From contig NZ_FXAF01000008.1 in the NCBI RefSeq assembly GCF_900177415.1, positions 248,001-312,000 on the forward strand: 64,000 nucleotides of DNA, given 5' to 3'. Shown here piece by piece: positions 45,259-53,907 of the stretch (position 1 is the stretch's first letter; each line of letters begins with the position of its first letter). Made by a program: the position numbers and the translations under genes. The notes beneath the pieces are model-generated. The model was not told the origin of the DNA. It ran no database searches and saw only the letters and a program-made list of their open reading frames with translations. The stretch is from Xaviernesmea oryzae (lineage in GTDB: Bacteria; Pseudomonadota; Alphaproteobacteria; Rhizobiales; Rhizobiaceae).

Positions 45259-46511
45259 CATGCATCTCCTTGGTTGAACGAGACACCCGCTTCCTGGAGG
45301 AGCAGGTCGAGAAGGACTGTAGCGCCGGCCGCAACATGGGCCGGCTCCGCCCATTCGTCCGGGTGATGGCTGAGGCCATCTCGGCACGGTATGAAGATCA
45401 TCGCGCTACGCGTCAGGGGCGCCATCTGCCGCGCATCATGGCCGGCGGCGGACAAAAGATCGAGATGAGCGAAGCCATGTCGCTCCGCCGATGCCCGGAT
45501 CTGGCTCCTGAGGCCCTCATCGAAACCGTTCGACGGAGCATCGACCAGGCGGCGGACGGAGACCCCGCAGGAACCGGCTTCTGCAGAGGCGATCTCCTCG
45601 ATGCGCGTGCCGAAAGCGTCCAGCAGATCATTGTCGGGATGGCGAAGATCGATGCGGAAGGCGACTTTCGCGGGCACGACCGAAGGAGCGTTCGGCTGAA
45701 CCTCGGCGCGGCCGATCGTGAATTTCACGAGGTCGTCGACATCCATCGCCGCATGCATTTTCGTGGCCATCGCCGCGAATGCCTTCACGGCATCCTGCCG
45801 GCGGTCCATCGGTTCGGTGCCGGCATGCGCCTCGCGTCCTGAGATCGTGATCTCCCAGGTCTTCTTGCCCTGGATGCCGGTAACCACGCCGATGACGGCG
45901 CCCGTCGTCTCGAGCAGGTCGGCCTGCTCGATATGCGGTTCGATATAGGCATGCACAGCAAAGCCGAGCGGTCTGCGTTTCACATCGGGAAAGGCGTCGT
46001 GCACGGACTTCAGCGCCTCGCCGACGCTGATGCCGTCGGCATCGCGGACGGTCATCACCTCGTCCATGGTGCGGAGACCGGCAAAGAGCTCCGAGCCCAT
46101 CATGCCCGGCGCGAAACGGCTGCCCTCCTCATTCATCCACGCAACAACGGCGATCGAGCGCTCGGGCGTCAGTCCCATTTCCGCGATGGCCGTTACCGCC
46201 TCGAGTGCGGCCAACGTCCCGAAAGCCCCATCAAAAAGACCGCCCGTCGGCTGGCTGTCGATATGACTGCCGGCGACGACGGGCGCCAGGTGGGGAAACT
46301 TGCCTTCCAGGGTGAGGAAAAGGTTGCCGGCCGGATCGGTTGAGGCCGTAAGCCCGGCTTCGGCACCCCATGCGATCACCCGTCGCCAAGCGAGGATTTC
46401 TTCCGCGGAAAGAGCCTGGCGGTCCACACCGCCGCCCGGAAGCGCGCCGTCCTTGCCGAGCGCCATCAAACGCCCCCAGAGCCGGTCGGGAGAAATCCTG
46501 GGCTTCATCAT
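45258..46511 (-). CDS. M20-family Zn-dependent amidohydrolase (carbamoylase/allantoate type)
   Basis: A 417-residue enzyme of the N-carbamoyl-L-amino acid hydrolase/allantoate amidohydrolase group. Metal ligands are visible in AGSHIDSQPTGGLFDGAFG (His 83, Asp 94), WMNEEGSRFAPGMMGS (Glu), HAYIEPHIEQ and the C-terminal SHHPDEW (His). REAHAGTEPMDRRQDA is the dimerisation-domain His region. It would hydrolyse an amide or ureido bond with loss of ammonia and CO2 or of a carboxylate. Neighbouring amine-handling enzymes suggest a nitrogen-rich substrate. The ATG at 46511 follows the alpha/beta hydrolase stop by 4 bases; 46508 is an alternative. Confidence 0.88.
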   Translation of the reverse strand: MMKPRISPDRLWGRLMALGKDGALPGGGVDRQALSAEEILAWRRVIAWGAEAGLTASTDPAGNLFLTLEGKFPHLAPVVAGSHIDSQPTGGLFDGAFGTLAALEAVTAIAEMGLTPERSIAVVAWMNEEGSRFAPGMMGSELFAGLRTMDEVMTVRDADGISVGEALKSVHDAFPDVKRRPLGFAVHAYIEPHIEQADLLETTGAVIGVVTGIQGKKTWEITISGREAHAGTEPMDRRQDAVKAFAAMATKMHAAMDVDDLVKFTIGRAEVQPNAPSVVPAKVAFRIDLRHPDNDLLDAFGTRIEEIASAEAGSCGVSVRRLVDAPSNGFDEGLRSQIRASAERHGFAHLDLLSAAGHDARQMAPLTRSAMIFIPCRDGLSHHPDEWAEPAHVAAGATVLLDLLLQEAGVSFNQGDA

Positions 46512-46515
46512 GCCG

Positions 46516-47394
46516 TCACTCCGTCCGCATGACCTGGCCGGGATCCGCACGCGGATCTCGCACCTTCCACGCGCCCTGCTCCACCTGCGCGATGAAATCC
46601 GATACCAGCGCATTGAAGAGCCCGGGCTCCTCGAGATTGAGCGTGTGGCCGGTCTTGGGCAGGATAGCAAGGCCGCAGGCCGGGATCATCTTCTTCAGAT
46701 AGATTGACGGTTGCAGGCAGTGATCGTCTTCGTCGCCGGTCATCACCAGCGTCGGCACCATCATCCGCTTCAGTTCGTCCTCAAGGTCCCAGAAGGACGG
46801 CCGGCGGCACTGCACCCCGCGCATGGTGTTTGCGGCACCGATCGCCGAATGCCGCGACAGGCGTTCGGCGAAGGCCGCCCAGCCGCGCGGATCCTTGTTT
46901 TGAAACTGCACCCGGCTCGCTCCGAGCGAGTAAATCTTGGAAAAGGCCGCCGGATCCTTCTCGAAATTCTCCGCCACCTTGAGCGAGGTGTTGCGGAAAT
47001 AATCGGCGGTTGCCCGTTCCGTTCCATAACCGGCACCGGCAACCGTCAGCGACAGCGCGCGCTCGGGGAAGCGGAGGCCGAAATGCAGCGTCGCGAAGCC
47101 GCCCATGGAAAGGCCGACGATATGCGCTTTCTCGATGCCGAGGGCATCGAGCACCGCCACAGCATCCTCGGTCGCGATTGCCTGAGAATATTTCTCGACC
47201 TCTGTCGGAATGTCGGAGGGCGCATAGCCGCGTGCCGCATAGGTGACGCAGCGATGGCGACGGGCAAAGAAGCTCATCTGCGGCTCCCAGGCGTCGTAAT
47301 TGCCACCGAATTCGTGGATGAACAGGATCGGCGTGCCGCCTTCTCCCGCCGTCTCGTAGTAGAGCTTCATTCCATCGTTGGCGGTCGCGAACAT
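46516..47394 (-). CDS. Alpha/beta hydrolase
   Basis: A 292-residue alpha/beta hydrolase with oxyanion text FIHEFGGNYDAW, nucleophile elbow GLSMGG (Ser 96), LVMTGDEDDHC with the acidic residue, and KTGHTLNLEEP with the catalytic His. The type is close to enol-lactonases, RutD-like and acetamidomethylene-succinate hydrolase-like enzymes, all of which act on small ring-opened compounds. AGAGG lies before the ATG at 47394. It is in the leftward operon between the aminotransferase and amidohydrolase genes. Confidence 0.87.
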   Translation of the reverse strand: MFATANDGMKLYYETAGEGGTPILFIHEFGGNYDAWEPQMSFFARRHRCVTYAARGYAPSDIPTEVEKYSQAIATEDAVAVLDALGIEKAHIVGLSMGGFATLHFGLRFPERALSLTVAGAGYGTERATADYFRNTSLKVAENFEKDPAAFSKIYSLGASRVQFQNKDPRGWAAFAERLSRHSAIGAANTMRGVQCRRPSFWDLEDELKRMMVPTLVMTGDEDDHCLQPSIYLKKMIPACGLAILPKTGHTLNLEEPGLFNALVSDFIAQVEQGAWKVRDPRADPGQVMRTE

Positions 47395-47437
47395 GTAAGA
47401 ACCTCTTTGCATGGTCTGGTCGAAGCGTTGTCCGGCC

Positions 47438-48568
47438 CTAGAATAGGGCCGGTATGTCGTTGAGCGTACGCGCTGTTTCGATGTAGCGCGGCAGGCCTTC
47501 GCAAAAGCGTTCGGCCCAGGCGCCCGGCACCGATGTCGAGACCTTGATGAAGCGGTCGCCGAACGCAGCGGTGTGATAGCGGCCCTGGCGGATCATCACG
47601 CCTTCGCGGCGCGCAGCCTCGACGATCGCTTCCGGCGATACGCCAGTGCCGGCTGTCTCGAGCACGAGGAAGTTGCCGTGCGATACGGGGACCGGAACCG
47701 AGAGACCGGCCGTTTCCGCCGCCGTCACGATCATCGCCTTGTTGGCGCGGTCGAGCCGGCGGACTTCCTGCATCCATTCCGGCTTGACCGAAAGACCGGC
47801 CATGGCCGCTCGCTGCGCGACGACCGAAGCGCCTAGAACCGAGGTCGATGCAGCCGAGAACTCGTCGACCAGCTTGGGTTCGGCGACAAGGGTGCCGATG
47901 CGCATGCCGGCGAGCCCCAGCCATTTGGAGAAGCTGAGCGACACCACCGTCCCTTCGGGCGCCACCTGCAGGACCGGCGTGTGGCCGTCGGCAAAGTCGC
48001 GATAGGTGCAGTCGTGGATCATCAGCGCGCCGACCGAGCGGGCGATCTCGGCGAAGGCAGTGATCTCCTCACGCTCGTAACGGATGCCGAGCGGATTGTT
48101 CGGGTCCACAATGTAGATGATCGCGCAGCGCTCATCGACCGCTGCACGCAACGCCTCCGGCGTCAACTTGAAGCTCGTCGCCGGATCGTAGATCGGGATC
48201 TGGACGACTTCGGCACCGGCCTGTTCGGCGAACAGGCAAGGCCACTTCCAGGTCGGATCGGTGGTCACCAGCGTCGTGCCGGGCTTGGCCCGCGCCTTGC
48301 AGATCATGGCGAGCGCATTGACGCCGCCCTCGGTCACCAGGGCCTCGGCCGAACCGGCACCGAGATCGGCGACGATGGCGCTGCGTAGCGCCTCGAAGCC
48401 CATCGGCGGAGCATAGGCATTGAATTCGCCCGCCTCGACCGAGCGGATCATGGCTTCCGCGACCGCCGGATGGGCGGGCACGTGATTGGTGTTCTGTCCC
48501 ATCCATGCCAGATCCGGCGTGGAGAACAGGTCGTCGAAATAACGGTTGCGGGTGCGCGCGTCAGCCAT
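47438..48568 (-). CDS. PLP-dependent aminotransferase, class I/II
   Basis: A 376-residue fold-type I PLP enzyme. YIVDPNNPLGIRYEREEI holds the N-N-P-x-G motif and SLSFSKWLGLAGMRIG the PLP-binding Lys (215). The C-terminal Arg that binds the substrate carboxylate is likely in DRFIKVSTS. HDCTYRDF has the Asp and Tyr that hold the cofactor. It would move an amino group to or from a 2-oxo acid. It begins 6 bases after the SDR stop. The substrate is unknown; context suggests an amino acid formed during heterocycle breakdown. Confidence 0.87.
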   Translation of the reverse strand: MADARTRNRYFDDLFSTPDLAWMGQNTNHVPAHPAVAEAMIRSVEAGEFNAYAPPMGFEALRSAIVADLGAGSAEALVTEGGVNALAMICKARAKPGTTLVTTDPTWKWPCLFAEQAGAEVVQIPIYDPATSFKLTPEALRAAVDERCAIIYIVDPNNPLGIRYEREEITAFAEIARSVGALMIHDCTYRDFADGHTPVLQVAPEGTVVSLSFSKWLGLAGMRIGTLVAEPKLVDEFSAASTSVLGASVVAQRAAMAGLSVKPEWMQEVRRLDRANKAMIVTAAETAGLSVPVPVSHGNFLVLETAGTGVSPEAIVEAARREGVMIRQGRYHTAAFGDRFIKVSTSVPGAWAERFCEGLPRYIETARTLNDIPALF

Positions 48569-48574
48569 GGCGGA

Positions 48575-49351
48575 TCAGATCACCGAACCGCGCGCGGCAA
48601 TCCCGCCGTCGATGGTAACGACCGTGCCGCTGATATAGCCGGCCTTGGGTGAAGCGAGGAAGGCGCAGAGATCTGCGACCTCTTCGGCCGTCGCCGGGCG
48701 CTTGCCCGGATATTTGTCGTAGAGCTCCTCCCAGCGGGATTCGTCGCCCAGCATGTCGATGGCCTTGCGCTTCATGATCTTCAGCATGCGCGCGGTATCG
48801 ACCGGCCCCGGATTGACCCCGATGACGCGGATGCCTTCGTCCATGCTGCGGCCGCCCAGTGCCTTGGTGAAGCTCATCAGCGCGGCATTGCCCGTGGAGC
48901 CTGCAAAATAGGCGGCATCCCAGTTCTCGCCGGAATTGCCGATGACATTGATGATGACGCCGCCCTTGCCCTTGCGGCGCTTCCAGAACTCGCGGGAAAG
49001 CGTGATGTAGCCGAAGACTTTGAGGTCGAAGCCGCGGCGGATCGCCTCGTCGGCCACATCCTCGATCGAGCCGGCCGGAATGTCCCCGGCATTGTTCATG
49101 AGGATGTCATAGTCGCCGCAAGCCTTATCGAGCGCGACCATGGCCTCGGTCGTGCTGAGATCGGCCTCGTGGACAGTCACGTTGACCGGATATCGAGCCA
49201 GATCCGCTTTTAGCTCTTCCATCGCGGCGCCGTTACGGGCGGCGAGGTGAAGATGACATCCTTCCGCCGCCAGCACCTTGGCAATCGCGTAGCCGATACC
49301 CTGCGAGGCCCCGGTGATCAGCGCCGTCTTGCCAGCAAGATTGAGTTCCAC
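48575..49351 (-). CDS. SDR-family protein with atypical active site
   Basis: A 258-residue classical-size short-chain dehydrogenase with LITGASQGIGYAIA and NNAG, but the usual Y-x-x-x-K is replaced. Tyr 148 is followed by FAGS, so residue 152 is Ser where Lys is expected, in a stretch YFAGSTGNAAL. The GTG at 49351 was chosen because AGGAG ends 6 bases upstream, whereas the ATG at 49357 directly abuts that site. It is the first gene of the leftward operon, divergent from the importer genes. Whether it still acts as an oxidoreductase is open. Confidence 0.85.
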   Translation of the reverse strand: MELNLAGKTALITGASQGIGYAIAKVLAAEGCHLHLAARNGAAMEELKADLARYPVNVTVHEADLSTTEAMVALDKACGDYDILMNNAGDIPAGSIEDVADEAIRRGFDLKVFGYITLSREFWKRRKGKGGVIINVIGNSGENWDAAYFAGSTGNAALMSFTKALGGRSMDEGIRVIGVNPGPVDTARMLKIMKRKAIDMLGDESRWEELYDKYPGKRPATAEEVADLCAFLASPKAGYISGTVVTIDGGIAARGSVI

Positions 49352-49558
49352 CTGCATCTCCTAAATGAATACACTTTTCTCCTTTCTGCATACTCTGATT
49401 TCTCATCCTGTCCATAATTTTTTTGGCCCGCTGGCAGAAATTTTTCTACACATAAGGTGAAAACCTCTTTCGTGCGCAAAAAGCCTATCATTTTTGCAGA
49501 AAATGATATCTCTCTGCCCGGATTTTTGGCAAAATCACGAAAATCCGCACAAATTGAC

Positions 49559-49595
49559 TTTTTGTATACGCAACGCTATTGCACGAATACAAAAA
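49559..49595. promoter_or_regulatory. Imperfect inverted repeat in divergent control region
   Basis: TTTTTGTATAC (49559-49569) and GAATACAAAAA (49585-49595) match as an inverted repeat at 10 of 11 positions. They lie in the 302-base AT-rich region between the divergent SDR and importer operons, which also has GAATACA at 49367-49373 and no gene. GTATAC-type cores suit a GntR/FCD regulator, and one is encoded at the end of the rightward operon. Its binding here is an inference. Confidence 0.55.
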
Positions 49596-49653
49596 ACCCA
49601 TCAATGTTTCGCCGATCTCGAAAGGCATAACAAGGACGGCTGGAAATCTCCTC

Positions 49654-50736
49654 ATGGCAGACGTGTCCCTCAAGAAGGTGGGAAAAACCTACGAAAACGC
49701 CTCGGCCAACACGATCGAGGACCTCAGCCTGGACATCCGCAGCGGCGAATTCGTCGTCCTCGTCGGGCCGTCCGGCTGCGGCAAGTCGACCACGCTCAGA
49801 ATGCTCGCCGGTCTGGAGGAGTTGAGCGAGGGCGAGATCTGGATTGCCAACCGCCGCGTCGACGAACTGGAGCCCCGCGATCGCAACATCGCCATGGTTT
49901 TTCAAAATTATGCGCTCTACCCGCATATGACGGTGGCGCAGAACATGAGTTTCGGACTGCGGCTCGCCGGCATGGACAAAGCGGAAATTCGCCGCCGCGT
50001 CGAGGAAGCGGCGAAGCTTCTCGACATCGCCCCCCTGCTCGACCGCCGCCCCAAGCAACTCTCCGGCGGACAGCGCCAGCGCGTGGCCATGGGCCGTGCC
50101 ATGGTGCGCGATCCGGCCGTGTTCCTCTTTGACGAACCGCTCTCGAATCTCGACGCCAAGCTGCGTGGCCAGATGCGGGCCGAAATCCGCCGGCTTCACA
50201 AGCGGTTGAAGGCGACCACTGTCTATGTCACGCACGACCAGGTCGAAGCCATGACGCTTGCCGACAGGGTCGTGGTGCTCAACAAGGGCAAAATCGAGCA
50301 GCAGGGTACCCCGCAGGAACTCTATGAACGGCCGGCCACCCGCTTCGTCGCCGGTTTCATCGGCAGCCCGACCATGAATTTCCTGCCGGCAAAAGTCGTG
50401 ACCGAGAGCACGCGGCCGGCACTCAGGATCGGCGAGGCAACCATTCCGGTTCCGGCACACAAGGCAGAGACGGTGCTGCAGCGGGTCGGACAGGACATCG
50501 AAATCGGATTGCGGCCCGAGCACTTCCTGGTCGACGGGCCTGCCGACCTTAGCGCGACCATAGACATGGCCGAACTGCTAGGCCCCACGACGCTGGTCCA
50601 CTTCACGCTGGCCGGCATGACCTGTTCCGCCATGCTGCCGCCGGAACTCGCAGCCCCCGAAGGCGAGGTTCAGTCGCTGCGCATTGCATTCGATCGAATG
50701 TCGATTTTCGACCCGAAGACCGGCCACGCACTTTGA
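49654..50736 (+). CDS. Carbohydrate-type ABC ATP-binding protein, UgpC/MalK type
   Basis: A 360-residue ATPase with Walker A (GPSGCGKST), FQNYALYPHMTV, signature LSGGQRQRVAMGRA, Walker B (VFLFDEPLSNLDAKLR) and VTHDQVEAMTLADRV switch, followed by a TOBE-type domain from about residue 235 (TMNFLPAKVV). The ATG at 49654 was chosen; an in-frame codon at 49579 would add 25 residues within the operator region. No strong ribosome binding site is seen. First gene of the rightward importer operon. Confidence 0.9.
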   Translation: MADVSLKKVGKTYENASANTIEDLSLDIRSGEFVVLVGPSGCGKSTTLRMLAGLEELSEGEIWIANRRVDELEPRDRNIAMVFQNYALYPHMTVAQNMSFGLRLAGMDKAEIRRRVEEAAKLLDIAPLLDRRPKQLSGGQRQRVAMGRAMVRDPAVFLFDEPLSNLDAKLRGQMRAEIRRLHKRLKATTVYVTHDQVEAMTLADRVVVLNKGKIEQQGTPQELYERPATRFVAGFIGSPTMNFLPAKVVTESTRPALRIGEATIPVPAHKAETVLQRVGQDIEIGLRPEHFLVDGPADLSATIDMAELLGPTTLVHFTLAGMTCSAMLPPELAAPEGEVQSLRIAFDRMSIFDPKTGHAL

Positions 50737-50793
50737 CGCGGCCGCCCGATGCCCCATGCCGATAACAATCATCAAGAACAAGGAGAACAGCTG

Positions 50794-52095
50794 ATGAATA
50801 CCCGCAATCTCTTCTTCGCGAGCCTCTTGGGCGCGACGGCCCTCTGGGGCACCGGCGCCTACGCGCAGGACACCACCTGCACCGGCGAAACGGTGACGCT
50901 GCGCATCCTGCGCACGCCTGGCAACTACCCCTATCCGGCACCGATGGAAGCCTGGCAGAAACAAAATCCCTGCGTCCAGTTCGAGATCAACGAAGTTCCC
51001 TTCGCCCAGCTCGCCGACACCATTTCCGTCCAGGCAGCAAGCTCCAATCCGCCCGACATCATCGTTTATGACGGTCCGAACACGCAGTCCTATGCCGCGG
51101 CCGGCATTCTGCTGCCGATCACCAAATACCTTCCGAAAGGCTGGGACGAAGACATCTTGCCGGCCACCAAGGCTGAGCACAGCTACGAAGGCGAGGTCTA
51201 TTCGCCGGGCATCGAACAGACCACCGTGGCCATGTACTACAACAAGAAGCTGGTGGAAGCCGCCGGCATCAAGCCGCCGCAAACGCTCCAAGATGCCTGG
51301 ACATGGCCCCAGGCACTCGAAGCCTTCAAGAAATGCCAGCAGGGCACGGCCGGTTCTCCGACCGTCTGGGGCCTCGGTCCGACCCGCTTCGGCAACGGCC
51401 AACCGGGCCTCGTCTATCAGGACCTGATCTATCAGCGTTCTGCCGGCGATCCGAAAGCCGATCCGTCAAGTTCCGCCTACAAGACGTTCTGGGCACTCTC
51501 TCCCGATGGCAAGACCGCGGAGGGCTACCTGAACACACCGGAAGCCATCGAAGCGCTGAAATTCTATCGTTCGCTGTTCAATTCCGAAGGTGTAGCACCC
51601 AAGGTCGGCATCCCGAATGCCTTCTTCGATGGCAAGGCCTGCTTCTACATCGACACTCCTGCCGCCGGAAATGCGCTCCTGAAGGATCCGAAGATCGAAT
51701 GGGGCATCACGCCGATCCCGTACTTCAAGACGCCCATAGTCCACACCGGCTCGACGACGATCGGTGCGACCGCGCGTTCCAGGCATCCGGAGATCGCCGC
51801 GAAGTTCGTCGTCGACATGTCCTGGGGCGAGTACGCTTACATGAATGTCAGCCAGCGCGGCAACCTGCCGACGCTGAAAAGCCTTTTCCCGCGCTTCGCG
51901 GTCTATAACAGCTATCCCATGAAGGTCTTCGTCGACCAGTTGCAGGAATGGGGCCAGCCGCGCCCGCCAGGCCCGAAGTTCGCCCAATACGACAAGCTCG
52001 TCACCGATGCTTTGCGCGCCGTCGCCTTTGGCGGTGACCCGGCCGAGCTGATGGCTGACGCGGAAAAGAAAGTTCAGCGGGTCCTCGACCGCTAA
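50794..52095 (+). CDS. ABC transporter substrate-binding protein, family 1
   Basis: A 433-residue secreted binding protein. MNTRNLFFASLLGATALWGTGAYAQ is a Sec signal with cleavage at AYA-Q. Body text such as PDIIVYDGPNTQSYAAAGILLPITKYL, TTVAMYYNKKLVEAAGIKPPQTLQDAW and FFDGKACFYIDTPAAGNALL is typical of UgpB/MalE-like proteins. Cys residues near the mature N-terminus (TTCTGE and NPCVQF) could form a disulphide. AAGGAG is placed well before the ATG at 50794. The ligand is unknown; the family binds sugars, glycerophosphodiesters and other polar compounds. Confidence 0.9.
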   Translation: MNTRNLFFASLLGATALWGTGAYAQDTTCTGETVTLRILRTPGNYPYPAPMEAWQKQNPCVQFEINEVPFAQLADTISVQAASSNPPDIIVYDGPNTQSYAAAGILLPITKYLPKGWDEDILPATKAEHSYEGEVYSPGIEQTTVAMYYNKKLVEAAGIKPPQTLQDAWTWPQALEAFKKCQQGTAGSPTVWGLGPTRFGNGQPGLVYQDLIYQRSAGDPKADPSSSAYKTFWALSPDGKTAEGYLNTPEAIEALKFYRSLFNSEGVAPKVGIPNAFFDGKACFYIDTPAAGNALLKDPKIEWGITPIPYFKTPIVHTGSTTIGATARSRHPEIAAKFVVDMSWGEYAYMNVSQRGNLPTLKSLFPRFAVYNSYPMKVFVDQLQEWGQPRPPGPKFAQYDKLVTDALRAVAFGGDPAELMADAEKKVQRVLDR

Positions 52096-52100
52096 CAGCG

Positions 52101-53057
52101 ATGGACGCAAGAATGTCGGTCTCGAATACCCCCTCCCAGGCTTCGGCCAAGACGAAATCGAAGACGCGGAAGCCCGCCACCCGCCGGCAGAAGCGAGACT
52201 GGATGTTCGCGGCCGGCTTCCTTGCACCGTTCATGATCCTGCTGCTGGTCTTCCAGTACGTGCCTCTGCTGCTGATGGCCCGCAACAGCGTCTATGACTA
52301 CAGCCTGCTCAACCCGGCGGCGGCCAAATTCGTCGGGTTGCGCAACTTCACGGACATGATCGAATACGACGATGCCTCCGTCAGCTTCGGCGTCACCTTC
52401 CTCTTTGCGCTCGGGGTGGTGCTGTTCGTCATCCCGAGCGCCTTCTCGCTGGCTCTGTTCCTCAACTCAAAACTGCCGGCCCGCGGCCTCGTCCGTACCA
52501 TGATCATGCTTCCGGTCGTGACCTCCTCGGTGGTCGTCGCGACGATGTGGTCCTTCCTGCTCGATCCATCGAACGGTCTCATCAACGGCGTCCTGAATGT
52601 CGCCGGCATCGGTAATCAGCCGTTTCTCACCTCCACCAGCCAGGCCCTTCCCGCGCTTATCGCAATGACGCTATGGCAACAGGTCGGTTTTGGCGCCATC
52701 CTCTTCCTTGCAGGCCTCCAAGGCCTGCCGGCGGAGTTGACGGAAGCCGCCCGCATCGACGGGGCCACCCGCCGCCAGGTCTTGTGGAACGTCACCATCC
52801 CGCTTCTCTCGCGCACGACGCTCTTCGTCGTCGTGATCATGACCGTATTCTCGCTGCAGGCCTTCGCACCGGCTTTCCTGATGACGCAGGGCGGACCACA
52901 GGAAAGCACCAACCTGATCGTCTACCATATCTACAATACCGCCTTCATCATGCAGCAGGCCGGTTATGCCTCGGCCCTTTCCGTCGTCCTGCTGCTCGTT
53001 GTGCTAGGCATTTCCATGGCCCAGATGGCGCTGTTGCGCTCTCGCTGGAACTATTGA
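52101..53057 (+). CDS. ABC permease, MalF/UgpA type
   Basis: A 318-residue permease. A basic N-terminal tail of about 35 residues precedes the first membrane segment (MFAAGFLAPFMILLLVFQYVPLLLMA). The coupling loop is LTEAARIDGATRRQVLWNVTIPLLSRTTLFVV and the stretch AFAPAFLMTQGGPQESTNLIVYHIYNTAF is typical. It begins 5 bases after the binding-protein stop and ends one base before the next permease start, so the operon is tightly packed. Confidence 0.9.
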   Translation: MDARMSVSNTPSQASAKTKSKTRKPATRRQKRDWMFAAGFLAPFMILLLVFQYVPLLLMARNSVYDYSLLNPAAAKFVGLRNFTDMIEYDDASVSFGVTFLFALGVVLFVIPSAFSLALFLNSKLPARGLVRTMIMLPVVTSSVVVATMWSFLLDPSNGLINGVLNVAGIGNQPFLTSTSQALPALIAMTLWQQVGFGAILFLAGLQGLPAELTEAARIDGATRRQVLWNVTIPLLSRTTLFVVVIMTVFSLQAFAPAFLMTQGGPQESTNLIVYHIYNTAFIMQQAGYASALSVVLLLVVLGISMAQMALLRSRWNY

Positions 53058-53058
53058 C

Positions 53059-53904
53059 ATGAAGAAGCATCACATGCGGCGCGCATTCTTCGTCACCCTC
53101 GTCATTGCCCTGATCCTGTGCTGCTTTCTCGCGCCCTATGCCTGGATCGTGGCCTCGTCCTTCAAGAACCAGCTCACCCTGTTCAACGACGTGACGCCGC
53201 TGTCGTGGAAAGCCTTCTTGCCCGTCGGAGGCACGATCGAGAACTACCAATCGTTGTTTAAGCGAACCAATGTCCTGACGGCACTCGCCAACACGGCCAT
53301 AGTCGCAGGCGGACAGGTGGCGCTCACCCTCCTCCTCTGTTCCATGGCCGCCTATTCGCTGACGCGCGTCAGCTTTCCCGGCGCAAAAATCGTCTTTGTC
53401 CTGATTCTGCTCACGTTCCTGCTGCCGATCGAAGCATTGATGGTGCCGCTCTATCAGGTCGTTTCCGGTCTCGGCCTTTCCAATACCCTGCTGGGTGTCA
53501 TGATACCCTGGGTCGCCAGCCCCTTCGGCCTCTTTTTGCTGAAGCAGGCCTTCGAGGAACTGCCGGTGGAGCTGGAGGATGCTGCGCGTATCGATGGCGC
53601 CGGTCATGTGCGCATCTTCTTCTCGATCGTGCTGCCGAACGTGAAAGTGCCGATGCTGACCCTCGGCCTCATCACCTTCCTTTTCTCCTGGAACAGCTTT
53701 CTCTGGCCGCTGGTGATCGTGCAAGATCCGGCCAATCAGGTGATCCAGGTGGCGATCGCCCAGCAGGGTTCGCCGACACAATTACCAAACTGGGGCGAGA
53801 CCTTCGCCGGCGCGACTGTCGCGACACTCCCGCTCATCCTGCTTTTCCTGCTGCTGCAGAAATATTTCACGCAAGGCATGACGACCAGCGGCATCAAGGG
53901 TTAG
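53059..53904 (+). CDS. ABC permease, MalG/UgpE type
   Basis: A 281-residue permease with AYAWIVASSFKNQ-like early text (LAPYAWIVASSFKNQLTLFN), FLLPIEALMVPLYQVVSGLGLSNTLLGVM and the coupling loop LPVELEDAARIDGAGHVRIFFSIVLPNVKVPMLTLGLITFLFSWNSFLWPL. It forms the channel with the preceding MalF-type subunit. The next gene, an alpha/beta hydrolase, starts 3 bases after its stop. Confidence 0.9.
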   Translation: MKKHHMRRAFFVTLVIALILCCFLAPYAWIVASSFKNQLTLFNDVTPLSWKAFLPVGGTIENYQSLFKRTNVLTALANTAIVAGGQVALTLLLCSMAAYSLTRVSFPGAKIVFVLILLTFLLPIEALMVPLYQVVSGLGLSNTLLGVMIPWVASPFGLFLLKQAFEELPVELEDAARIDGAGHVRIFFSIVLPNVKVPMLTLGLITFLFSWNSFLWPLVIVQDPANQVIQVAIAQQGSPTQLPNWGETFAGATVATLPLILLFLLLQKYFTQGMTTSGIKG

Positions 53905-53907
53905 GCC

